DNA from: Deltaproteobacteria bacterium
GTDB taxonomy: Bacteria > Desulfobacterota > Binatia > Binatales > Binataceae
Direction: 5' to 3'
Length of the DNA stretch: 64,000 bases
Assembly: GCA_021799495.1 (NCBI GenBank)
Contig: JAJZAI010000009.1
Location: forward strand, 1 to 64,000
Shown: piece by piece, positions 1 to 7,482 of the stretch
Numbering within the stretch: the first letter of the stretch is position 1
Layout of the letters: each line of letters opens with the position of its first letter
The notes under the pieces: generated by a model
What the model saw: only the letters and a program-made list of their open reading frames with translations
The model's database searches: none
What the model was told of the DNA's origin: nothing
Position numbers and translations under genes: made by a program

Positions 1-450
1 CGAAGGATCGGCGAGGTTGCGCAGCGTCGTCGCCAGCGACAGCGCGATGCCGAACTGCCCTTCGAGGAACGAACCGAGCGTTCGCGCCAGATCGGCGCAG
101 CCCGGATCGGCCGTGAAAAATTCCATCAGCCGCGCGAAGATCGCCGCCGGATCGTCGGCCATGAAGATGCGGCGCAGGGCGCCGGTCGGATCCGCGATCG
201 CGTTGAAGACTGACGACAGGTCAAACCCTGCGTCGCCGATGTGCGGCAGATGAATCAGGTCGAGCAGCGGCGAAAAATCGATCGTGAAATTGCGCGGCAG
301 CGGCTGGCCCGTGTCGAGATTGTGCCTGAGCGAGGTTCCGTCGGTGGATTTGATCGCCGCCAGCGGCATCCGCCCGGCGAAGCCGCCCGCGATCGCTTCC
401 TGAATCATCGCGACCACCGCGTAGGAGTCGCGATTTTGCGTGGTGATCAT
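1..450 (-). CDS. hypothetical protein, 3' part cut by the window edge
   Basis: Open minus-strand frame from the ATG at 448-450 (MITTQNRDSYAVVAMIQEAIAGGFAGRMPLAAIKSTDGTSLRHNLDTGQPLPRNFTIDF...) running off the left edge; same strand as and close to the next gene. Confidence 0.6.
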   Translation of the reverse strand, partial: MITTQNRDSYAVVAMIQEAIAGGFAGRMPLAAIKSTDGTSLRHNLDTGQPLPRNFTIDFSPLLDLIHLPHIGDAGFDLSSVFNAIADPTGALRRIFMADDPAAIFARLMEFFTADPGCADLARTLGSFLEGQFGIALSLATTLRNLADPS

Positions 451-480
451 TTTCGTTTTCTCCCGGCGCTTCCTGCGCGT

Positions 481-1758
481 CTAAAAGTTAGACCAGCGCA
501 CGCGGCCCAGCTCGTCGTAAAATTGTTCGCGCAGCTCCGCGCCGCTCAGCGTCAGCATCAGGAAGCCGTTGGGCGCGCGCCGCGCGTCGCCGCCATTGCG
601 CGCGAGATCGGTCTCCGCCCACGCCACGCGCACCGTGCCGTCGCCGAGTTTTTCCAGATCGCGCATCCACGGCAGATACGGAATCGCGCCGTGCCCGACG
701 CATCGCGCCGTCATCGCCGCGTCGCCCGCGAAGAAAATCCGTTCATACGCTATTCCCGCGTGCACATGGCCCCAGTACCACCACCAGTCGTGCACTGCGC
801 TCATCGCGCCCGTCACCTGTCCGTACAACGGCTTGGGCGTGACCGCGCCGGTGACGGGATGGACGTCGAAGCCGTCGTGATGGGTCAGCAGGATGACGCG
901 CTTGCCCGGATGGCGCGCGAGCAGGCCAGCGAACCATTCGAGCTGCGCCATCCCTTTGGGTTCGCGCTGTGCGTCCGGCTCGAACAGCGATCCGTTTTCG
1001 TACAACAGGCTCTGGTAGTACGCGAAATAAGCGGTATCCAGCCCGACGATCAGCCAATGCTCGTTGCTCAAGGCGAAGTAGCTGAGTCCCTGCTGCGAAT
1101 TCAGGAAGCGCCGATCGTTGAGCAGCGTGTTGAAATAGCCCGCTCCGCCGCAATACATCTCGTGATTCGAGTTGAGCGTGTAATCGCCTACGCCGCCGTG
1201 CGGCCACGCGGCGAGAAACTTGCGCTGCTCCTCATCGGGCAGGCCGGAGTAGTAAACGTCTCCGAGATGAATCGTATAGTGCGGTTCGAGCCGCTTGATC
1301 TGATCGGCGACCGCCAGCGCCGCCGCTTCGCCGGTGCCCCAATCGCCGGCGATCGCGATTCTGATCGACGGCGCGGCGACGAGCGGGCGCTCCGGATCGA
1401 TCGGCGGACGGGCATCATCATGCAATCTGAAGGGCGTGCGATTTTTTCCGGTGTGGTAATAATTCAGCAGGCTTTCCGCCCAGTGCGGATCGAATTCCTC
1501 GTAGGGCGCGTCGCCGGCGATCTCGCGGATGCCGATCGCTTCGGCGACGGCGTCGCCCGCACGCAGGTTGCCGAGCGCCGCCGCGATTTCTGCGCCGCCA
1601 GCGCCGTCGGAGATTTGCACGCCGTTGGCCGCCGCTTCCTGCTGGGCTTGGCGCAGCGCGTTGAGCAGATTGCGCCGCGCATCGGATTCGGCGGTGTTGG
1701 CGATCTGCGAGATGTTATCGATCAGGCCCTCAAGATGGGCCGCGAGCGATTCCGCCAT
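481..1758 (-). CDS. calcineurin-like metallophosphoesterase
   Basis: Motifs IAIAGDWGTGE, HLGDVYYSG, LNSNHEMYCGG, LTHHDGFD and WGHVHAG match the metallophosphoesterase metal-binding blocks (D-H, GD, GNHE-like, H, GH-H). Confidence 0.88.
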   Translation of the reverse strand: MAESLAAHLEGLIDNISQIANTAESDARRNLLNALRQAQQEAAANGVQISDGAGGAEIAAALGNLRAGDAVAEAIGIREIAGDAPYEEFDPHWAESLLNYYHTGKNRTPFRLHDDARPPIDPERPLVAAPSIRIAIAGDWGTGEAAALAVADQIKRLEPHYTIHLGDVYYSGLPDEEQRKFLAAWPHGGVGDYTLNSNHEMYCGGAGYFNTLLNDRRFLNSQQGLSYFALSNEHWLIVGLDTAYFAYYQSLLYENGSLFEPDAQREPKGMAQLEWFAGLLARHPGKRVILLTHHDGFDVHPVTGAVTPKPLYGQVTGAMSAVHDWWWYWGHVHAGIAYERIFFAGDAAMTARCVGHGAIPYLPWMRDLEKLGDGTVRVAWAETDLARNGGDARRAPNGFLMLTLSGAELREQFYDELGRVRWSNF

Positions 1759-1960
1759 GGCTCCCCCCTTTTGCTTGAGAGATGGCTCAAGCTGCTTCTA
1801 AGGTGCTGATTAACGCATCTGCGGGCATTTTCTTATTAGATGATGCGCGCCGTGCGATGCAAGATAGGGCGCGTTGTGCGAATGCGAATCATTAAATGCT
1901 TTACGCCAACGTCGCGGCCAAGCATCATTACTTTCGATTTTAGTTTCCGGCGAGGATGCG

Positions 1961-2728
1961 ATGAATCTGAAAGATGCGGTTGCGATCGTTACTGGCGGCG
2001 GTTCGGGTCTGGGCGGCGCGACGGCGCGGACGTTCGCGGACGCGGGCGCCAAAGTCGCCATTATCGATTTACCCAATTCACCCGGCCCCAGGGTCGCGGA
2101 AAGCTTCGGCGAACGCGGGCTTTTCACGCCGGCCGACGTCGTATCGGGCGAAGCGGTTGAAGCGGCGGTCGCCGCGGCGGTGAAAAAATTCGGCGCGCTG
2201 CATATCGCCGTCAATTGCGCCGGAGTGGGCCGCGCGATGCGCACGATCACGCGCGAAGCGCCGCATTCGCTCGACCTTTTCGCCAAGGTCATCCAGATCA
2301 ACCTGATCGGCACTTTCAACGTAATCCGGCTGGCGGCGAACCAGATGGCGAAGAATTCGCCGAACAGCGAAGGCGAGCGCGGCGTGATTATCAATACCGC
2401 GTCGATCGCCGCGTTCGACGGGCAAATTGGCCAAGCCGCCTATTCAGCGTCGAAGGCGGGCGTGGTCGGGCTGACGCTGCCGGTCGCGCGCGACCTCGCG
2501 TCGTTCGGAATTCGCGTCTGCACGATCGCGCCCGGCACGTTCGACACGCCGATGCTCGCGCTGCTGCCGGAGCCGGCGCGCAAGGCGCTTGGCGCGCAGA
2601 TTCCGTTTCCGCCGCGGCTTGGCCGGCCGGAAGAATACGCCTCGCTCGCGCAGGAGATCGTGCGCAATCCGATGCTGAACGGCGAGACGATCCGGCTCGA
2701 CGGCGCATTGCGCATGTCCCCGCGCTGA
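1961..2728 (+). CDS. SDR-family dehydrogenase (3-hydroxyacyl-CoA dehydrogenase type-2-like)
   Basis: [38 protein letters not shown]; catalytic YSASKAG; C-terminal [40 protein letters not shown] at 1961 is preferred to the upstream ORF start. Confidence 0.85.
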   Translation: MNLKDAVAIVTGGGSGLGGATARTFADAGAKVAIIDLPNSPGPRVAESFGERGLFTPADVVSGEAVEAAVAAAVKKFGALHIAVNCAGVGRAMRTITREAPHSLDLFAKVIQINLIGTFNVIRLAANQMAKNSPNSEGERGVIINTASIAAFDGQIGQAAYSASKAGVVGLTLPVARDLASFGIRVCTIAPGTFDTPMLALLPEPARKALGAQIPFPPRLGRPEEYASLAQEIVRNPMLNGETIRLDGALRMSPR

Positions 2729-2779
2729 CGCGATTATCGGCGCGCCGGTTTGGAGTCAAGCAGGTGCGGCGGCGACATC

Positions 2780-2811
2780 GGGCGTTCACGCGCGGCCGCG
2801 CGTGAACGCCC
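2780..2811. terminator. bidirectional terminator-like perfect palindrome
   Basis: gggcgttcacgcgcggccgcgcgtgaacgccc is a perfect 32-nt inverted repeat between convergent genes. Confidence 0.6.
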
Positions 2812-2828
2812 TTCGTTAACCCGCCGAT

Positions 2829-4340
2829 TCAGTGAGCGATCGCGGGCGCGCCGAGAAACGGATCGACCGTAACGTTGCCGGCCGCCGTCGCGCAGGCCGG
2901 ATTGCCGCCCGCCCCTTTGCCGCATCCCCAAAAGTTGTTGGCCGCGTTCACCAGCACCTCGGACGCGTTGCCGGTGTTGTTCACGCCCGTACTGTGCGGC
3001 GGGAAATTGTTCTGATGGGCATCGACGATATAACAGGGCGTGCTCGCGTTGACCGGACAATTGTTCCAGCTGGAGGCTCCAACCCAGATGCCATTTGATT
3101 CATTCTTGATGGTGTTGCCGACAATCTTCACTCCGACGATCGGCGAAGCGGTAGGGTCCGCATAGACCTCGATGCCAGTCGGATCGGCCGGACCGGTCTC
3201 GTTCTCGCCGACGGTCGGATCGGCGCCGTTGCCCGCGATCTGATTGCCGACTATCGAGGTGTCGTTCAGCTTTTGTCCGGACGCATGACTATGGAAAACC
3301 ACCCCCGGATTGGCGTTATCGAATAGCTGGTTGTCAACGATGAGGTGCTTGTAGGAGGCGGTTCCAGGCGTGGGCCCGAACACGCCCGTGCCGGCCGCGC
3401 CGTTGCCCTGCGACAGATTGTCCGCCACCGTGTCGTCGAACACGCCGAAGGAAGGCCGGCCGATATTCGTCCCGGCGCCATTGGGCGGATGCGACGGAAG
3501 CGTGATTCCGCAATCGGGAATATTGTGCAGGACCCGGTTATTGCTGACCAGGTTGTCGTGATTGGGGTTGGTTTCGTCGGTGAGCAGGACGCCTCCCGCA
3601 TTATCCATGATCAAATTATCCGTGACGGTCGAAAACGCCACGCCGTCGAGATGGACGCCCTCGCCGCAATCGTCCTGCTCGAAATCGGGCGCCGCCGGAA
3701 CCGAGGGAGTGCTGTTCGTCGCTGGACAAGTCGGCGGCGTTGCGCTCGTGTCGAGCGCTTGATCATTGGTTCGAACGATATTGTCCGAGACAGTGACGCC
3801 GGTGATCTCGGGCGCGGATGGTGAGCAAGGCGCCGCGGGTGATAACGCTAAGGGGCATGACGCCGGCGGGCCTTCGACCAGAATCCCTTCGTGTTCGGCG
3901 TTCTCGATCGTGAAACCGTCGATGGTTACGTCATTGGCCTGGTCGAAGACTCCATTTTGTTGGCCGGTCGCGTCGATGATGGTGTTTTTTGGATTCTGGC
4001 CAATCAACGAAAGTCTGGTCTGGCTCGACGAAATCGTCACCATTTCTTGATACTTGCCGGCCAGCACGAGTACCGTATCATCCGCCGTCGCCGCACCCAT
4101 CGCGGCGCCGATCGTTGAATAAGCGGCCACGCACTTGAGCTTCGCGGCGACTCCCTTTGGAATCGTTCCCGAGGCTTTGACGCACAGAACCCGCGGAGTT
4201 ATTGGCGGAGGAATAATGATAGCTCGCGCCGTCGCGGCGTATCCAAAGATCAACACCACCGCGGCGGCCGCGGCCAGAGCGCGTCTCCCGGCGGACGCGA
4301 GCGCCCATGCTGGCTCGAATGCCAAGTTCAATACCTTCAT
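2829..4340 (-). CDS. secreted right-handed parallel beta-helix repeat protein
   Basis: Signal peptide (MKVLNLAFEPAWALASAGRRALAAAAAVVLIFGYAATARA) followed by repeated NxxxN/VxxNxI beta-helix turns (NRVLHNIPDCGI, DNQLFDNANPGVVFHSHASG, VGNTIKNESNGIWVG). Start chosen at 4340. Confidence 0.8.
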   Translation of the reverse strand: MKVLNLAFEPAWALASAGRRALAAAAAVVLIFGYAATARAIIIPPPITPRVLCVKASGTIPKGVAAKLKCVAAYSTIGAAMGAATADDTVLVLAGKYQEMVTISSSQTRLSLIGQNPKNTIIDATGQQNGVFDQANDVTIDGFTIENAEHEGILVEGPPASCPLALSPAAPCSPSAPEITGVTVSDNIVRTNDQALDTSATPPTCPATNSTPSVPAAPDFEQDDCGEGVHLDGVAFSTVTDNLIMDNAGGVLLTDETNPNHDNLVSNNRVLHNIPDCGITLPSHPPNGAGTNIGRPSFGVFDDTVADNLSQGNGAAGTGVFGPTPGTASYKHLIVDNQLFDNANPGVVFHSHASGQKLNDTSIVGNQIAGNGADPTVGENETGPADPTGIEVYADPTASPIVGVKIVGNTIKNESNGIWVGASSWNNCPVNASTPCYIVDAHQNNFPPHSTGVNNTGNASEVLVNAANNFWGCGKGAGGNPACATAAGNVTVDPFLGAPAIAH

Positions 4341-4449
4341 AACCTGTCCCTCCCACTGGATATGACCCAATTCGTTGAAGGCTCCACGCGCTCCAACTGC
4401 CATGTACAGCGGGTGTGCGCAAAACCAACCATCCTTATGATCAAGAGGT

Positions 4450-4645
4450 GTTAGATCGCTGAATTTACTATGTCAATTAAATTGTAATTGACGTTCGTTG
4501 CGCCCGAATAATGGCGGCCCATTGCGAGCCAAGCGCGCTATGCGCGACCATGCCGGGGCAGATTCATCGCCTCTAGGCCGACGGTCGCGCTCGATTCGGT
4601 TCTGAAAAGTTTTGTGCGAAATGAAGCGCCACGCCTAATGGGGCG
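4450..4645. repeat. copy 2 of a ~195-bp duplicated upstream element (R2)
   Basis: Aligns with 5381-5577. Positions 4564-4645 are identical to 5496-5577 (82 bp); the rest aligns with mostly transition differences. Confidence 0.85.
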
Positions 4646-4727
4646 CGGCCGCGCGTGAACGCCCTTCATTAACCGGCCGATTGAGCGAGCGAGCGCGGGC
4701 GCGCCAAGAAACGGATCGACCGCAACG
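4643..4727 (-). pseudogene. duplicated remnant of the 3' end of the beta-helix gene
   Basis: 85 bp aligning without gaps to 2790-2874 (78/85 by hand). Encodes VDPFLGAPALAR, matching the beta-helix C-terminus VDPFLGAPAIAH*. Confidence 0.8.
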
Positions 4728-4857
4728 ATACAGCTTCGCCCGATAATGCTTCGATGAACATGTTTTGGAGCGGCGAGACGGCGCGCGGTCAAAAAATACC
4801 AACTTCGGGAGGCAGAGAGTTCGAAGGACAAATTACGGTCAGCCCGCGGTGTGAACG

Positions 4858-4898
4858 AAAGAGGCTGGAGCAGCGACTATGCCTGCTCCAGCCTCTTT
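4858..4898. terminator. stem-loop terminator
   Basis: aaagaggctggagcag / ctgctccagcctcttt 16-bp stem with a 9-nt loop, immediately downstream of the 4970-5308 minus-strand gene. Confidence 0.7.
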
Positions 4899-4969
4899 AT
4901 CTTTGATTTGCCCTCAGGTGGGGCTGCGGTCGTGCCTGGCCCGCAACGGTCCCCCTTTATCTCTTGCGG

Positions 4970-5308
4970 CTACGGTGCTGGACAGGAGCCAGCACTCAGT
5001 TTTCCATCGGCCAGTTGCTGGGCCATAACCGCTGCAATCGACCCCGCGCAAAACGGGGGAAGGTTGAACTGCGTTATCAGGTTGCTGAGGATGGTTTTTC
5101 CATCGGAAGTCAAAATAGCCTTGCTAGCATGCGTTCCGGACGCAATTGCCGCTGCGTCGGTGCAAGCTTGGGCCTTGGCGCTGCTTTGCGCCTTAATTAC
5201 GGTGGAGTTCGGAACGCCGCGGCAGGCACTTATAGCGCACCATGCTGGTGCGGCTCCCATAATCGAAAAACTTAACCCTAACGCCACTGAGACATACGAC
5301 TTTTTCAT
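4970..5308 (-). CDS. small secreted cysteine-containing orphan protein
   Basis: MKKSYVSVALGLSFSIMGAAPAWCAISACRG...: signal peptide and several Cys residues in the mature part; followed by a strong terminator. Confidence 0.6.
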   Translation of the reverse strand: MKKSYVSVALGLSFSIMGAAPAWCAISACRGVPNSTVIKAQSSAKAQACTDAAAIASGTHASKAILTSDGKTILSNLITQFNLPPFCAGSIAAVMAQQLADGKLSAGSCPAP

Positions 5309-5380
5309 CGAATTCCTCCCTAGCGACTTTGGTTGTTTTCTACCCGCGTTTTCCATTTTTATCCTCCCAACTAGGCTAAT

Positions 5381-5577
5381 TGTTAGATCACTGAATTTAT
5401 TATGTCAATGAAATCGTAATTTAGGCTTGTTGCGCTCAAATAATGACAGTCTGTTGCTAGTCAAAGCATGTTATGTATAACTATATCGAGCAGACTCATC
5501 GCCTCTAGGCCGACGGTCGCGCTCGATTCGGTTCTGAAAAGTTTTGTGCGAAATGAAGCGCCACGCCTAATGGGGCG
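5381..5577. repeat. copy 1 of the ~195-bp duplicated upstream element (R1)
   Basis: See R2 (4450-4645). Lies directly upstream (minus-strand sense) of the 4970-5308 gene. Confidence 0.85.
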
Positions 5578-5615
5578 TGGTCGTGTCAGCGCGTGGGGAC
5601 GAACGAAGTTTGCTT

Positions 5616-6197
5616 CTAGCGAGCGGGAGAAACGGCGCCGGCGGGTTGCGCGGCGCTGGGTTGGGCCGCTTCTTCGGGCGCGGGCGGCGCGATCGGCGGC
5701 GCAATCACCTTTCCGCCTTCATCGGGCGCGTCGGTCGTGACGGTCGTGATCAACATTCCTTGCTCATAGCGCGGTCCGCCCACGATCAACATTCCGTGGT
5801 TCATCAGCTTCAGGTCGGTTGACATGATCGGCCGCGCACCGTCGAAAAGGATCAGCTCCATCGCGATCATGCCGTCATCGATCGCGCGCGGCGCGATATG
5901 CAGGATGCGGCCGCCGGGCAGCGTGAACGCCACCATCCGGCCGCATACCGTGTTCTGCTCCTGCTGCGAGATCAGCCGATAGGTGCTGAACTCGAAGAGC
6001 GCCCGCAACCGTTCCGCCATCGGGGTGTGCGCAATCCGCCGATCCATCCCTTCGGCGGTGTTGGCCGCGAGGACCGATTCAACCTTGATGCGTACCGCGT
6101 GCTTGATGTCGTGGGCGAAAGCGGTCGCCGCGCACACACTTACCAGCACGAGGGAGAGGAACGGGAACAGGGGTCCGACGGCGCGGCGAAAATTCAT
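5616..6197 (-). CDS. secreted hypothetical protein linked to ECF sigma/anti-sigma
   Basis: MNFRRAVGPLFPFLSLVLVSVCAATAFAHDIKHAVRIKV...: signal peptide; start overlaps the anti-sigma stop by a few nt. Confidence 0.7.
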   Translation of the reverse strand: MNFRRAVGPLFPFLSLVLVSVCAATAFAHDIKHAVRIKVESVLAANTAEGMDRRIAHTPMAERLRALFEFSTYRLISQQEQNTVCGRMVAFTLPGGRILHIAPRAIDDGMIAMELILFDGARPIMSTDLKLMNHGMLIVGGPRYEQGMLITTVTTDAPDEGGKVIAPPIAPPAPEEAAQPSAAQPAGAVSPAR

Positions 6198-6199
6198 AA

Positions 6200-6844
6200 C
6201 TAGCGCGATTGATCGGGCACCCAGATCACGGTCGTGTCGTTTTGAGGCTCGCTCCAGACCGCGACCGAAGGACTGTCGGCCTCGAGCCGCGAAATGACCG
6301 CGCTCGGACGTCCCGCGCCGCTGGAAGCGTCGAGAAAACCATGCTGCTCCGATGGCGCAGGACTGGCGCTGTTTGGCGCCGCGCTCGCGAGCTGCCCGGA
6401 TGGCGCGGCAGGGACAGGGACAGTCGCCGGCGAACGCATCGCGACCTGCCGGGCCTGCGGCCCCTGATGGCGGTTGGCGATAAGCTGCCGGGCGTACGGC
6501 GTGATTAATACCGCCGTGACGATCGCGACCGCCGCGCCGGCCAGTCCGCCCAGCATCGCGCCGCCCAAGTTCTCGGTCATCGAACCGAGATACCTCCTGA
6601 TTCGCGCAAAGAAGGGCGCCGGCAACTGGTCGATTCTGGCGATCACGCCATCGCTGAAGCCATCGAGATTCAGCAGCGCCGTCGCGCCGCGCAGGGTGAT
6701 TCCGAGCCGGCGGTAATCGTTGAGTTCGGTCTCGCAGGCGGAGCATTGGACGACATGGCGCGCCACCTCCTGCATTTCGTGCGGCTCGAGCTCGCCGTCT
6801 TCAAAGGCGCCAAGCAGCAAACCGATCTCGTCGCATCGTGCCAT
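6200..6844 (-). CDS. anti-sigma factor with N-terminal zinc-finger (ZAS) and one TM segment
   Basis: GAFEDGELEPHEMQEVARHVVQCSACETELNDY gives the HxxxCxxC motif; TM segment AMLGGLAGAAVAIVTAVLITPY; directly downstream of the ECF sigma gene. Confidence 0.85.
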   Translation of the reverse strand: MARCDEIGLLLGAFEDGELEPHEMQEVARHVVQCSACETELNDYRRLGITLRGATALLNLDGFSDGVIARIDQLPAPFFARIRRYLGSMTENLGGAMLGGLAGAAVAIVTAVLITPYARQLIANRHQGPQARQVAMRSPATVPVPAAPSGQLASAAPNSASPAPSEQHGFLDASSGAGRPSAVISRLEADSPSVAVWSEPQNDTTVIWVPDQSR

Positions 6845-6850
6845 TGCGGT

Positions 6851-7429
6851 TCAATCCCCGTCGATATCCTTGAGGATGGCGCGCAGCCGGCCGCGGGCAT
6901 AATGCAGCCGGCTCATCACGGTTCCGCGTGGAACGTCGAGCGTTTCGCTTATTTCGTCGTAAGACAGGCCTTCCACTTCCCGTAGCAGTATCACGGCGCG
7001 ATGTTCCGCCGTCAACTGTCCCAAAGCTTCTGTGAGCCGTTGATGCAATTCGCCGCGCGCGGTCTCCTGAAAAGAGTCGCCGCGGCCGCTTGGTATCCGT
7101 TCGATTTCGCTTTCCGCGTCCTCGCCGCGCAAAACCACGTGGCGCCCCTCGCGGCGGCGGAAATCGATCGCGAGGTTCGCCGCAATCCGGTAAAGCCAGG
7201 TCGAAAAACTCGAGCGCGATTCGAACTTGCCGATATTTTCATAGGCGCGAACGAAAGTCTCTTGAGCCAACTCCAAGGCGTCGTCGGGATTGTGCACCAC
7301 CGCTTGCGCAACGCCAACCACGCGCCGCTGATATCGTTCGACCAACGCGCCAAAGGCCTGCGTGTCGCCCTGTTGGGCCCGCCGGAGCAGTTCGGTATCG
7401 TTGGCCTCTGCGGGCGTTGGTTTACTCAA
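6851..7429 (-). CDS. RNA polymerase ECF-type sigma-70 factor
   Basis: FGALVERYQRRVVGVAQAVVHNPDDALELAQETFVRAYENIGKFESRSSFSTWLYRIAANLAIDFRRR...LLREVEGLSYDEISETLDVPRGTVMSRLHYARGRLRAIL. Start codon reads TTG. Confidence 0.92.
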   Translation of the reverse strand: MSKPTPAEANDTELLRRAQQGDTQAFGALVERYQRRVVGVAQAVVHNPDDALELAQETFVRAYENIGKFESRSSFSTWLYRIAANLAIDFRRREGRHVVLRGEDAESEIERIPSGRGDSFQETARGELHQRLTEALGQLTAEHRAVILLREVEGLSYDEISETLDVPRGTVMSRLHYARGRLRAILKDIDGD

Positions 7430-7482
7430 GAGGTTTAGACGGCGATTTTGCGCTGAAATTCACCGGAAATGGCTGGTTGAGT

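Noticed and set aside
241-1809. 522-aa plus-strand ORF
   Set aside because: Antisense to the metallophosphoesterase, which has clear motifs.
4538-4831. 97-aa ORF containing VDPFLGAPALAR
   Set aside because: Explained as a duplicated 3' stub of the beta-helix gene running through R2, not a real gene.
2780-5577. CRISPR or IS element as the source of the repeats
   Set aside because: Only two copies, no regular spacers, no transposase ORF and no terminal inverted repeats bounding the unit.
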